From Candidatus Phyllobacterium onerii (GTDB lineage Bacteria; Pseudomonadota; Alphaproteobacteria; Rhizobiales; Rhizobiaceae): a stretch of DNA of 64,000 nucleotides. Positions within the stretch are counted from its first letter, which is position 1. Each line of letters starts with the position of its first letter. The stretch lies in the NCBI RefSeq assembly GCF_028331445.1, contig NZ_JAQMHX010000001.1, positions 248,001 to 312,000 of the forward strand. The letters run 5' to 3'. Under the pieces are notes generated by a model. It searched no databases and was not told the DNA's origin. It saw only the letters and a program-made list of their open reading frames with translations. A program made the position numbers and the translations under genes. Below, piece by piece: positions 36,396 through 45,290 of this stretch.

Positions 36396-36484
36396 GTTGA
36401 GAAATCCTTTGTCTTGGGATGGTAACTATTTGTGACCGGCGCTATATAAGTGACTGTTCGAAACGACCGCAAGGAGGCACTTTT

Positions 36485-36892
36485 TTGAAACCGGATCACT
36501 TTGAAGTAACCTCCGCGTGTAGCGCGGTTCATCACATTCTGGCGCGGGTCGGCGATAAATGGACGGTGCTGGTCGTCAGTTACCTTGGCAATCGCTCAAT
36601 GCGATTCAACGAGTTGAGACGGGCGATCAATGGTATCTCGCAAAAGATGCTGACGAGCACATTACGCAGCCTCGAGCGCGACGGTTTCGTCACGCGAACG
36701 GTCTATCCGACCATTCCGCCGCGTGTCGACTACGAACTGACCGATCTCGGGCGTGATCTGCTGGTGCCCGTGCGTGGACTGGGCGACTGGGCGATCAGGA
36801 ACGAGCAACGTGTCAGCGAGGCCCGGGCCCGTTTCGATGCAGCCCACGGGGACGCCCAGGTACAGCCGGGATTTGCTGACGCGGCAGAATAG
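36485..36892 (+). CDS. HxlR (DUF24)-family transcriptional regulator
   Basis: A 135-aa winged-helix regulator: SACSAVHHILARVGDKWTVL, then MRFNELRRAINGISQKMLT and LRSLERDGFVTRTVYPTIPP, the HxlR signature. Cys12 is at the position of the redox-sensing cysteine found in YodB-type DUF24 regulators. The start is unusual: TTG at 36485, eight bases after a perfect AAGGAGG (36471-36477 region); no in-frame ATG fits the fold. It likely controls the divergent FMN reductase in response to quinones or diamide-like electrophiles (inference). Confidence 0.85.
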   Translation: MKPDHFEVTSACSAVHHILARVGDKWTVLVVSYLGNRSMRFNELRRAINGISQKMLTSTLRSLERDGFVTRTVYPTIPPRVDYELTDLGRDLLVPVRGLGDWAIRNEQRVSEARARFDAAHGDAQVQPGFADAAE

Positions 36893-36940
36893 GGAATCTT
36901 GCCAAGCCTGTACAAGAGTACGTTAAACAGCTGTGATAAC

Positions 36941-36970
36941 AAAAAAGGCGGGTCGAAAAACCCGCCTTTT
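36941..36970. terminator. Bidirectional terminator between HxlR gene and groEL
   Basis: AAAAGGCGGG pairs with CCCGCCTTTT across an 8-base loop, with A- and T-runs on both sides. It can end both the plus-strand HxlR transcript and the minus-strand groESL transcript. Confidence 0.8.
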
Positions 36971-36995
36971 CCGTATTTGCTTGGATGAAGACTTC

Positions 36996-38699
<1,704 letters not shown>

Positions 38700-38996
38700 T
38701 TAGCCGAGGATACCCAGAATGTCGGATTCCTTCATGATCAGCAGGTCTTCGCCGCCGATCTTGACTTCCGTACCGGACCACTTGCCGAACAGGATCAAAT
38801 CGCCTGCCTTGACATCGAGTGGTACGAGCTTGCCTGCTTCGTCACGAGCGCCGGTGCCTACGGAGACGATTTCGCCTTCCTGTGGCTTTTCCTTGGCAGT
38901 ATCCGGAATGATGATGCCGCCTGCAGTCTTTGCTTCGGATTCGACGCGGCGTACTACGACGCGGTCGTGAAGCGGGCGGAACTTGGTCTTGGCCAT
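38700..38996 (-). CDS. groES: Co-chaperonin GroES
   Basis: A 98-aa 10-kDa lid of the GroEL chamber. Typical blocks: [14 protein letters not shown] at the N-terminus, the mobile loop [16 protein letters not shown], and [14 protein letters not shown]. The ATG at 38996 is preceded by AAGGG; an upstream in-frame extension to 39023 is unlikely. It is the first gene of groESL, with a CIRCE element and promoter just upstream. Confidence 0.97.
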   Translation of the reverse strand: MAKTKFRPLHDRVVVRRVESEAKTAGGIIIPDTAKEKPQEGEIVSVGTGARDEAGKLVPLDVKAGDLILFGKWSGTEVKIGGEDLLIMKESDILGILG

Positions 38997-39057
38997 GGTT
39001 AGAACCCTTGATGTTGGTGTCAAAACGATGTCGCGAACAGCTGCGCCATCCGCGTTA

Positions 39058-39084
39058 TTAGCACTCGACAGAGGTGAGTGCTAA
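39058..39084. promoter_or_regulatory. CIRCE operator (HrcA binding site)
   Basis: TTAGCACTC (39058-39066), a 9-base spacer, then GAGTGCTAA (39076-39084): a perfect match to the CIRCE consensus bound by the repressor HrcA. It overlaps the expected transcription start of groESL. Confidence 0.97.
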
Positions 39085-39093
39085 CTGCGGCCG

Positions 39094-39122
39094 GAGATAG
39101 TGGGATGACACTGAAGAGTCAA
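39094..39122 (-). promoter_or_regulatory. groESL promoter
   Basis: On the minus strand, TTGACT (39122-39117) is followed after 17 bases by TATCTC (39099-39094). Transcription would begin near 39087, at the edge of the CIRCE element. The CTTGAC context could also be read by heat-shock sigma factor RpoH. Confidence 0.65.
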
Positions 39123-39241
39123 GGGAAAGCTGAGATGAATCTTTTCTGCGTGAACCCAAAATCGGCAATCGCACGGCGCTCGCAACTACTACAGCCAAGC
39201 CTTTATTCCATATAAATGTGATGTATTGATGAAACGAAGAG

Positions 39242-39592
39242 TCAGGCTGCTTCCTTGTCGAGAGCGAGATTGGCATCACCCCATGCCTTCAAGGCGTTGA
39301 TAACCGGCTCCAGACTACGACCGCGCTCCGAAAGCGAATACTCGACCTTGGGCGGCACCTCGGCATAAACCTTGCGTATGATCAGCCCATCAGCTTCCAA
39401 TTCGCGCAGCTGGTTGGTCAGCATGCGCTGCGTGACATTGACTAGCTTGCGGCGAATCTCATTGAACCGCAGCGTACCTGACATGAGATGGTAGAGGATC
39501 ACGCCTTTCCACTTGCCATCGATCAGGTTGAGAACACCTTCCACGGGGCATCCGGCGGAACAATCAAACGTCTTGTGGCGCACGCGCGGCAT
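39242..39592 (-). CDS. HxlR (DUF24)-family transcriptional regulator
   Basis: A 116-aa winged-helix regulator: DCSAGCPVEGVLNLIDGKWK, LRFNEIRRKLVNVTQRMLT and VPPKVEYSLSERGRSLEPV are family hallmarks. Cys11 and Cys15 lie just before the first helix, where DUF24 redox regulators carry their sensing cysteine. Start: the ATG at 39592 after AAGGA; an upstream ORF start at 39640 is not supported. It is divergent from a zinc-type alcohol dehydrogenase/quinone-reductase-like gene and probably controls it. Confidence 0.88.
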   Translation of the reverse strand: MPRVRHKTFDCSAGCPVEGVLNLIDGKWKGVILYHLMSGTLRFNEIRRKLVNVTQRMLTNQLRELEADGLIIRKVYAEVPPKVEYSLSERGRSLEPVINALKAWGDANLALDKEAA

Positions 39593-39610
39593 GACGGTAT
39601 CCTTTTTGAC

Positions 39611-39640
39611 ACTATATGCATTATATGTGCATTCTTGCAC
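39611..39640. promoter_or_regulatory. Operator candidate between HxlR and dehydrogenase genes
   Basis: The 102-base divergent gap contains two TATATG repeats (39613 and 39623 regions) and a perfect small dyad GTGCA-TTCT-TGCAC (39627-39640). Such AT-rich repeats fit a DUF24 operator, but no consensus can be applied by eye. Confidence 0.35.
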
Positions 39641-39694
39641 TTATGTAGTATAAGGCGCATCTCGGGCAGGTCAACTTTTCCAGGAGCAACGATC

Positions 39695-40708
39695 ATGCGC
39701 GCTGTCGCCTATTTCGAATCGCAACCCATCACCGCTGAAACTTCATTGGTCGATATCGACCTGCCGAAACCCGAAGCAAGCGGCAGAGACCTGTTGGTTG
39801 AGGTGAGGGCGATATCTGTCAATCCCGTCGATACCAAGGTCCGGGTCAGGGTAAAACCGGAAGGGGAAAGCCCCCAGGTGCTTGGCTGGGATGCATCAGG
39901 CGTCGTGGCCGCAGTGGGTCCCGAGGCACAATTCTTCAAGCCGGGTGATGAAGTGTTCTACGCTGGAGTGATCGATCGTCCCGGCACGAACTCAGAATTT
40001 CATCTAGTCGATGAGCGTATCGTCGGCAAAAAACCATCATCGCTGGACTTCAGCGCCGCGGCCGCCTTACCGCTGACATCGATTACCGCGTGGGAAGCGT
40101 TGTTTGATCGGCTTCATGTCGAAACACCTGTCCTCGGGGCGGCCAATGCCATCGTTATCATCGGCGGGGCCGGTGGAGTTGGATCGATCGCTATTCAGCT
40201 CGCGCGAAAGTTGACCAACCTCGCCGTCATCGCCACGGCGTCGCGTCCGGAAACGCAGGCTTGGGCCCGTGATCTCGGCGCTCATCACGTCATAGATCAC
40301 TCGAAACCCATAGCAACCCAGGTTGAGGCGCTGGGTATAGGCGCTCCGGGATTCGTGTTCTCAACCACCAACTCCGACACGCATCTGGCGGAGATCGCCG
40401 CGCTACTCGCGCCCCAGGGCCGCTTCGCACTCATCGACGATCCGAAGACCCTCGATGTCATGTTGTTGAAGCGCAAGAGCATCTCGCTGCATTGGGAGTT
40501 GATGTTTACACGGGCGCTGTTCAAGACACCCGATATGGATGCTCAGCATAGAATTTTGAACAAGGTGTCGGAACTCGTTGACGAGGGGACGATCAAAACA
40601 ACTCTTGCCGATGACTTCGGCAAGATCAACGCAGCGAATTTGAAGAGAGCACATACGCTGATCGAAAGCGGCCGCGCCAAGGGCAAAATCGTACTCTCCG
40701 GGTTCTAA
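39695..40708 (+). CDS. Zinc-type alcohol dehydrogenase-like / quinone oxidoreductase-like protein
   Basis: A 337-aa medium-chain dehydrogenase of the TIGR02817 (adh_fam_1) type. The GroES-like N-terminal domain has SVNPVDTKVRVRV and LGWDASGVVAAVG; the NADPH-binding Rossmann domain has IIGGAGGVGSIAIQLARKL. The catalytic zinc Cys of true alcohol dehydrogenases is not evident, which favours a quinone or enal reductase. Start: ATG at 39695 after AGGAG. Divergence from a DUF24 regulator suggests induction by electrophiles. Confidence 0.87.
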   Translation: MRAVAYFESQPITAETSLVDIDLPKPEASGRDLLVEVRAISVNPVDTKVRVRVKPEGESPQVLGWDASGVVAAVGPEAQFFKPGDEVFYAGVIDRPGTNSEFHLVDERIVGKKPSSLDFSAAAALPLTSITAWEALFDRLHVETPVLGAANAIVIIGGAGGVGSIAIQLARKLTNLAVIATASRPETQAWARDLGAHHVIDHSKPIATQVEALGIGAPGFVFSTTNSDTHLAEIAALLAPQGRFALIDDPKTLDVMLLKRKSISLHWELMFTRALFKTPDMDAQHRILNKVSELVDEGTIKTTLADDFGKINAANLKRAHTLIESGRAKGKIVLSGF

Positions 40709-40759
40709 TCATGCCAATTACGATGGCTTAATGATAGAAGGACGGGTCAAAGAGCAGCG

Positions 40760-41074
40760 CTAGTCGTCGGCCTGCTCTTCACAAACGTGATGCGCCATAT
40801 CGACAAGCATGTCGCTGACATGCTTGTCGGCAAGCTCGTAGAAGATCTGCTTTGCCTGCCGGTTGCCCCGTACCAGCCGTGCCCCGCGCAACAGTCGCAG
40901 GTGATGGCTTACCAGCGATTGCGACAGATCGAGGCTCGCCGCGATATCCCCAACGGACCTCGGCTCATCTAGACAAAAGAACAGGATGCGCAGTCGCGTC
41001 GGATCGCCAAGCAGCCGAAACGTCTCTGCAAGGATCGTCGTATCGAGCTGCGATGGAATTGCTGCCTTGCTCAA
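40760..41074 (-). CDS. ArsR/SmtB-family metal-sensing repressor
   Basis: A 104-aa winged-helix repressor (LGDPTRLRILFFCLDEPRSV, LDLSQSLVSHHLRLLRGARLV). The C-terminal helix carries D83-x-H85-x10-H96-x2-E99, which fits the alpha-5 zinc site of SmtB/CzrA. The alpha-3 site lacks the Cys-x-Cys seen in cadmium/lead/arsenic sensors, so zinc or cobalt is the likely signal. It follows the CDF efflux gene with a 4-base ATGA overlap, so sensor and pump are co-expressed. Confidence 0.9.
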   Translation of the reverse strand: MSKAAIPSQLDTTILAETFRLLGDPTRLRILFFCLDEPRSVGDIAASLDLSQSLVSHHLRLLRGARLVRGNRQAKQIFYELADKHVSDMLVDMAHHVCEEQADD

Positions 41075-42069
41075 TGTTTATGATCCTCGTGACCATGACT
41101 ATGCGGCGCGTGGTCGTGATCCGCATGGTCATGTTCTTCGTGACCGCCGCCCGGCTCTATGCCAAGGCAGCAATCCTCCGGCGCGGTATCCGGCCAGTCG
41201 ATGGCGATGGTCGAATGTTCAATCCCGAACTTCTTTCTCAACTCGGCTTCAACCTGCTTGACCAGCAAACGCGGGTTGGCGTCCGCTTGCGGCAGCACAT
41301 GCAACGTCGCGAGCGCTTTCCCTGATGTGATCATCCAGACGTGAACGTGCCGAACATTGGCGCAACCGGGTATGGTTTTCTTCAAATGCTGCTCGATTTC
41401 TTCAGGCGAAGCGTTCGCCGGCGCACCTTCAAGGAGAATATGCATTGAATTTCGCAGCAATGCCCAGGCACTGCGCAGGATAAGTAGGCATACGAAGACC
41501 GAGAGGATGGGATCTATCGGCGTCCAGTCCGTATAATAGATGACGATAGCGGCGATGATTGTCCCGACGGAACCAAGCAGATCGCCCAGCACATGCAGGA
41601 TCGCGCCCTTGATATTGACGTGGTCGCTGTCGCCGCGCGTAAGAATCCAGAATACGGCAATATTGATGAGAAGCCCGATCGTCGCCACGATCAGCATCGG
41701 CCCTGCCAGTACTTCACCGGGGTTGCGGAAGCGATCGATTGCTTCGATGGTAATCCAGATCAAGATAGCGAAGAGCGCTATGGCATTCATCAGCCCGGCA
41801 ATGACTTCAAAGCGCAAATAGCCGAATGTGCGCCGCTCATCGGCGGCCCGTTTGCCGAAATGGAATGCCGCATAGGACAGAGCCAGCGCAGCGGCATCGG
41901 TCACCATGTGACCCGCGTCGGCGATCAGCGCCAGCGAACCGGACAATAAACCGCCGATGACCTCGACGATCATGAAGGCGAATGTAATGAAAAACGCAAT
42001 CAACACCTTGCGCTGATTATCCACCGTGATCTTCGGCGCGTGGTCGTGGCCTTTGTGGGAATGTGACAT
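41071..42069 (-). CDS. Cation diffusion facilitator (CDF) metal efflux protein
   Basis: A 332-aa CDF exporter with six hydrophobic helices. The metal site in TM2/TM5 is visible as LALIADAGHMVTDA and HVLGDLLGSVGTIIA (HxxxD/DxxxD pairs). His-rich ends flank it: MSHSHKGHDH at the N-terminus and GHEEHDHADHDH onwards at the C-terminus. A cytoplasmic CTD follows TM6. Likely substrates are zinc, cobalt or cadmium. The ATG at 42069 begins the His-rich motif; an upstream ATG at 42096 is possible. First gene of the efflux operon, followed by its ArsR repressor. Confidence 0.92.
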   Translation of the reverse strand: MSHSHKGHDHAPKITVDNQRKVLIAFFITFAFMIVEVIGGLLSGSLALIADAGHMVTDAAALALSYAAFHFGKRAADERRTFGYLRFEVIAGLMNAIALFAILIWITIEAIDRFRNPGEVLAGPMLIVATIGLLINIAVFWILTRGDSDHVNIKGAILHVLGDLLGSVGTIIAAIVIYYTDWTPIDPILSVFVCLLILRSAWALLRNSMHILLEGAPANASPEEIEQHLKKTIPGCANVRHVHVWMITSGKALATLHVLPQADANPRLLVKQVEAELRKKFGIEHSTIAIDWPDTAPEDCCLGIEPGGGHEEHDHADHDHAPHSHGHEDHKH

Positions 42070-42092
42070 AGCTTGCTCTATTTCTAACAAAC

Positions 42093-42121
42093 ACATCAGT
42101 ACGTGTTCATATGTATGATGT
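42093..42121. promoter_or_regulatory. ArsR-type operator candidate upstream of CDF gene
   Basis: ACATCA (42093-42098) and TGATGT (42116-42121) form an inverted repeat, with further matching TAC/GTA inside. It lies 24 bases upstream of the CDF start, where the ArsR repressor of the same operon would bind. Confidence 0.5.
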
Positions 42122-42220
42122 CAATGTTGCCATCCAAAACAATCGCCGATGATCATGGGTGACACATTTCAAGCAATCGGGTAAGCGATGTCGGGCTTCA
42201 CGTTCTCGGAAAGGATCGGC

Positions 42221-43078
42221 ATGACCGATATGATACATTTGCAGCGTCTCGACGAATTGATGGATCGTTACGATGTCCTCCTCTGCGATGTTTGGGGTGT
42301 TCTGCACAATGGAGTCGATTCTTTTGCTTCCGCATCGGCGGCTCTTTCACGTGCGCGGCAAGCCGGTCTGACGGTCGTCCTTATAACCAATGCACCGCGC
42401 CGTTTCGATAGCGTCGCACAGCAGATACACGCGCTTGGCGTGCCCGAATCTTCGTACGATCGCATTATCACATCGGGGGACGTGACACGCGAGTTGATCC
42501 GTAATTCACCGCGCCACGTCTTTCACCTTGGGCCTGAGCGCGATGAAACGCTGTATGAAGGGTTGGACGTCGAACTTGTCGAGGAACGCGAAGCAGACGT
42601 CGTCGTATGCACCGGGTTCTTTGATGACGAGACGGAAACACCCGAAGACTATGCCGAAATGCTCACTCGATTGCGGTCGCGTGATCTGCCGTTCATTTGC
42701 GCCAATCCGGATATTGTCGTCGAGCGCGGCGACCGCCTCATATGGTGCGCAGGAGCGCTTGCCCGTGACTATGGCCAACTTGGCGGCCGGACTTTGATTG
42801 CCGGCAAGCCGCATCGCCCAATCTACGAGGCGGCTGTTGCCGCTGCTACGGAGGTGCGCGGCGAGCCTGTCGATCTCGCCCGCGTCCTCGCTATCGGCGA
42901 TGGTATGCTGACTGACATCAAGGGCGCCGACCTTTTCGGGATCGATGCTCTCTATATTTCCGGTGGTATCCATGCTGGAGACTACGTCATGGGCGGCGTT
43001 CAAGACCTTGAGAAACTGCTTGCATTTCTGGCGAAGCACGGCAGCAATCCTGTGGCCACAATGACAATGCTGGCCTGA
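42221..43078 (+). CDS. HAD class IIA hydrolase, TIGR01459 family
   Basis: A 285-aa NagD-like phosphatase: motif I is LLCDVWGVLHNG (nucleophile Asp and acid Asp replaced in part by Trp-Gly-Val as usual for the class), motif II VVLITNAPRR, motif III/IV AIGDGMLTDIKGADLFGI. A C2B-type cap lies between them. TIGR01459 proteins are common in Rhizobiales and lie next to ribF, which hints at a role in flavin or nucleotide phosphate metabolism. The ATG at 42221 follows GGAAAGG; ATG at 42188 is the alternative. 11 bases separate it from ribF. Confidence 0.88.
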   Translation: MTDMIHLQRLDELMDRYDVLLCDVWGVLHNGVDSFASASAALSRARQAGLTVVLITNAPRRFDSVAQQIHALGVPESSYDRIITSGDVTRELIRNSPRHVFHLGPERDETLYEGLDVELVEEREADVVVCTGFFDDETETPEDYAEMLTRLRSRDLPFICANPDIVVERGDRLIWCAGALARDYGQLGGRTLIAGKPHRPIYEAAVAAATEVRGEPVDLARVLAIGDGMLTDIKGADLFGIDALYISGGIHAGDYVMGGVQDLEKLLAFLAKHGSNPVATMTMLA

Positions 43079-43089
43079 GGCTAAAGTTC

Positions 43090-44070
43090 ATGTCGATCCT
43101 GCGTCTGAGCGATCCGAACCATTTGCCCGAGCACCTCAAGGATGCCGTGGTCGCGATTGGCAATTTTGATGGTGTACATCGCGGTCATCAGGCCGTGCTG
43201 GAACGCGCGCTCGAGGCGGCACAGGCGGCGGGAAAGCCTTCTCTCGTGCTGACTTTCGAGCCGCATCCGCGCAGCGTGTTTGTACCGGACCAGCCGGTCG
43301 ACCGCTTGACCCCGGCCGCCGAGAAAGCCTCTATTCTCGAAGCATTGGGCTTTGATGCAGTGGTCGAGTGCCACTTCACCCGCGAGTTTTCGCAACTGAC
43401 AGCAGACGTATTTGTGGACCAGATATTGGTCGGCGCCCTGGCAGCGAGCCGCATCGTTACTGGTTTTGATTTTCATTTCGGCAAGAACCGTCAAGGCGGA
43501 CCCGCCTTTCTGATGGATGCCGGCGAAAAGCGTGGCTTTCACGTCACCCTGGTTGATGCCTTTCGCGATGAGGGCGGCCACGCAATCTCATCAAGCCGCA
43601 TTCGCGAGCTTTTCGGCGAAGGGGAGGTGGTGGAGGCCGCGGGTCTACTTGGTTATCGCCACCGTATTCGGGCAGAGGTCATTCGCGGCAAACAGCTAGG
43701 CCGTACGATTGGATTTCCGACAGCCAACATGGTTTTGCCGCCGGAAACACATCTGAAACACGGCATTTACACCGTGCGCTTCCGCAGGGCGGACGGCACA
43801 CTCTACGATGGCGTTGCCAGCTTCGGCCGGCGGCCGACAGTCGACACAGATGGTGAACCGCTGCTCGAAACCTATGTCTTCGATTTCAATGGCGATCTCT
43901 ATGGTGAAACCTGCGCTGTATCATTCTTTGGTTATCTGCGCGGCGAGGAAAAATTCGACGGCCTGGAACCGATGATGCAGCAAATTAAGCGTGATGAAGA
44001 GGAATCGCGGGCCTTGTTGCAGGGTGTGCGGCCATTGTCAGCGCTCGACCAGGCGATCAACTTCGATTGA
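43090..44070 (+). CDS. ribF: Bifunctional riboflavin kinase/FAD synthetase
   Basis: A 326-aa RibF. The N-terminal nucleotidyltransferase domain shows AIGNFDGVHRGHQAVL and the SSSRIRELFGEG block; the C-terminal flavokinase domain has GRTIGFPTANMVLPP and YDGVASFGRRPTVD. It makes FMN from riboflavin and then FAD. It follows the TIGR01459 hydrolase by 11 bases, so they are probably one transcript. The stop codon is directly followed by an 8-bp inverted repeat. Confidence 0.95.
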   Translation: MSILRLSDPNHLPEHLKDAVVAIGNFDGVHRGHQAVLERALEAAQAAGKPSLVLTFEPHPRSVFVPDQPVDRLTPAAEKASILEALGFDAVVECHFTREFSQLTADVFVDQILVGALAASRIVTGFDFHFGKNRQGGPAFLMDAGEKRGFHVTLVDAFRDEGGHAISSSRIRELFGEGEVVEAAGLLGYRHRIRAEVIRGKQLGRTIGFPTANMVLPPETHLKHGIYTVRFRRADGTLYDGVASFGRRPTVDTDGEPLLETYVFDFNGDLYGETCAVSFFGYLRGEEKFDGLEPMMQQIKRDEEESRALLQGVRPLSALDQAINFD

Positions 44071-44071
44071 A

Positions 44072-44090
44072 TTGGTAAATTGTTTACCAA
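44072..44090. promoter_or_regulatory. Perfect inverted repeat between ribF and mipA-like gene
   Basis: TTGGTAAA (44072-44079), 3-base centre TTG, then TTTACCAA (44083-44090). No T-run follows, so it is not a standard terminator. The form TTGGT...ACCAA resembles GntR/FadR-type operators and would lie 83 bases upstream of the MipA start. Confidence 0.4.
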
Positions 44091-44173
44091 GACAATAAAG
44101 CCAATTTTATCTATCTTTCGGTAGTTTCTCCGGATAACTTGCCACCTCCCAGGCAGGGTTCCGGAGTGATTTC

Positions 44174-45016
44174 ATGTCTATTCGCCTGATTGGCGCTCTC
44201 TCGAGCGCACTGTTTTTTGCGGGATCAACTGCAGTTTTTGCTGATGAGTATTATCCGGACAGCCAGCCAACCAGTAGCACGCGCGGGGATCATTGGTGGT
44301 CAGGCGACTGGTATCTGACGCTTGGTGCGAAAGGCTTCGTTGCTCCAAAGTATGAAGGCGCCAAGGACTATATGCTCAGCGCTGCCCCGGTTATCTCCCT
44401 TGGCCGTGCAGGTAAGTCGGTTCGTTTTTCTTCGCTCAACGACAATGCCTCCCTCGGTTTCATCGACACAGGCGTTTTTCGGGCCGGGATCACCGGAAAA
44501 CTGATAACCGGTCGCGACCGTGGTGACTCTGATGATCTCAAAGGCCTTCACGATGTCGACTGGGGATTCGAGCTCGGTGGCTTTGCAGAATTCTATCCGA
44601 CAGACAATATTCGCGGCCGAGTCGAGGTGCGGCGCGGTATCGGCGCTCATGATGGCGTCGTTGCCGATTTTGCCATCGATGCTTTCAAGGACATAACACC
44701 GACAGTGCGCGTGTCTGCGGGTCCGCGTGCAACCGTTGCCTCCAAAGACTATTTTGAGGAATATTATGGTGTGGCTGCCAGCGAGTCCGTGGCGTCGGGC
44801 CTCGCACAGTATTCGCCGGGCGGCGGCCTTAAATCGCTTGGGGTCGGCGGTCAAATCACCTGGCAGACCACCGATAAGATCACCACGAGCGCCTATGCCG
44901 AATATAGCCGGTTGATGGGGCCAGCGGCAGATTCAAGCCTGGTCAGGGAACGCGGTTCAGCCAATCAGGCGACATTGGGCGTGCAGGCAACCTACCGCTT
45001 CGACTTCGCGCTTTAA
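44174..45016 (+). CDS. MipA/OmpV-family outer-membrane protein
   Basis: A 280-aa protein with a signal peptide (LIGALSSALFFAGSTAVFA, cleavage near residue 24) and alternating beta strands typical of the MipA/OmpV fold: LTLGAKGFVAPKYEGAKDY, LRGRVEVRRGIGAHDG-like strand (GRVEVRRGIGAHDG) and a C-terminal strand ending in Phe-x-Leu (ATYRFDFAL). MipA scaffolds murein enzymes in E. coli; other members are porin-like or metal-linked. GGAG before the ATG. Downstream, GAGGCG/CGCCTC (45023-45053) followed by CCTCTTTATT may be a weak terminator. Confidence 0.9.
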   Translation: MSIRLIGALSSALFFAGSTAVFADEYYPDSQPTSSTRGDHWWSGDWYLTLGAKGFVAPKYEGAKDYMLSAAPVISLGRAGKSVRFSSLNDNASLGFIDTGVFRAGITGKLITGRDRGDSDDLKGLHDVDWGFELGGFAEFYPTDNIRGRVEVRRGIGAHDGVVADFAIDAFKDITPTVRVSAGPRATVASKDYFEEYYGVAASESVASGLAQYSPGGGLKSLGVGGQITWQTTDKITTSAYAEYSRLMGPAADSSLVRERGSANQATLGVQATYRFDFAL

Positions 45017-45290
45017 GGGGCTGAGGCGACGCACGCGAAGTTTATTGCGCCTCCCTCTTTATTCTATGAGCAGTGATTGCTAAAAGCGCGGCATGAAAAC
45101 CGTTTGCTGGACTGGCGCGCAGTCCATACCTATTCGGGCGATACGAATTACTGGCCCGGCCTTGCCGCGTTCCTGAAGCTTCGGCTTTCTGGTGCGGAAG
45201 GTCCGGGGCGGCGCCTTTGCGCTCTAATATATGATTTCTTCGAATCTTGCCCGCTGCGATAACGCGCGGGCCCCATCACAAGCTGGTAAA

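Noticed and set aside
45017..45290. Possible T-box or other leader RNA before ileS
   Set aside because: No T-box sequence, specifier stem or terminator/antiterminator pair is visible, and T-boxes are not expected in alphaproteobacteria.
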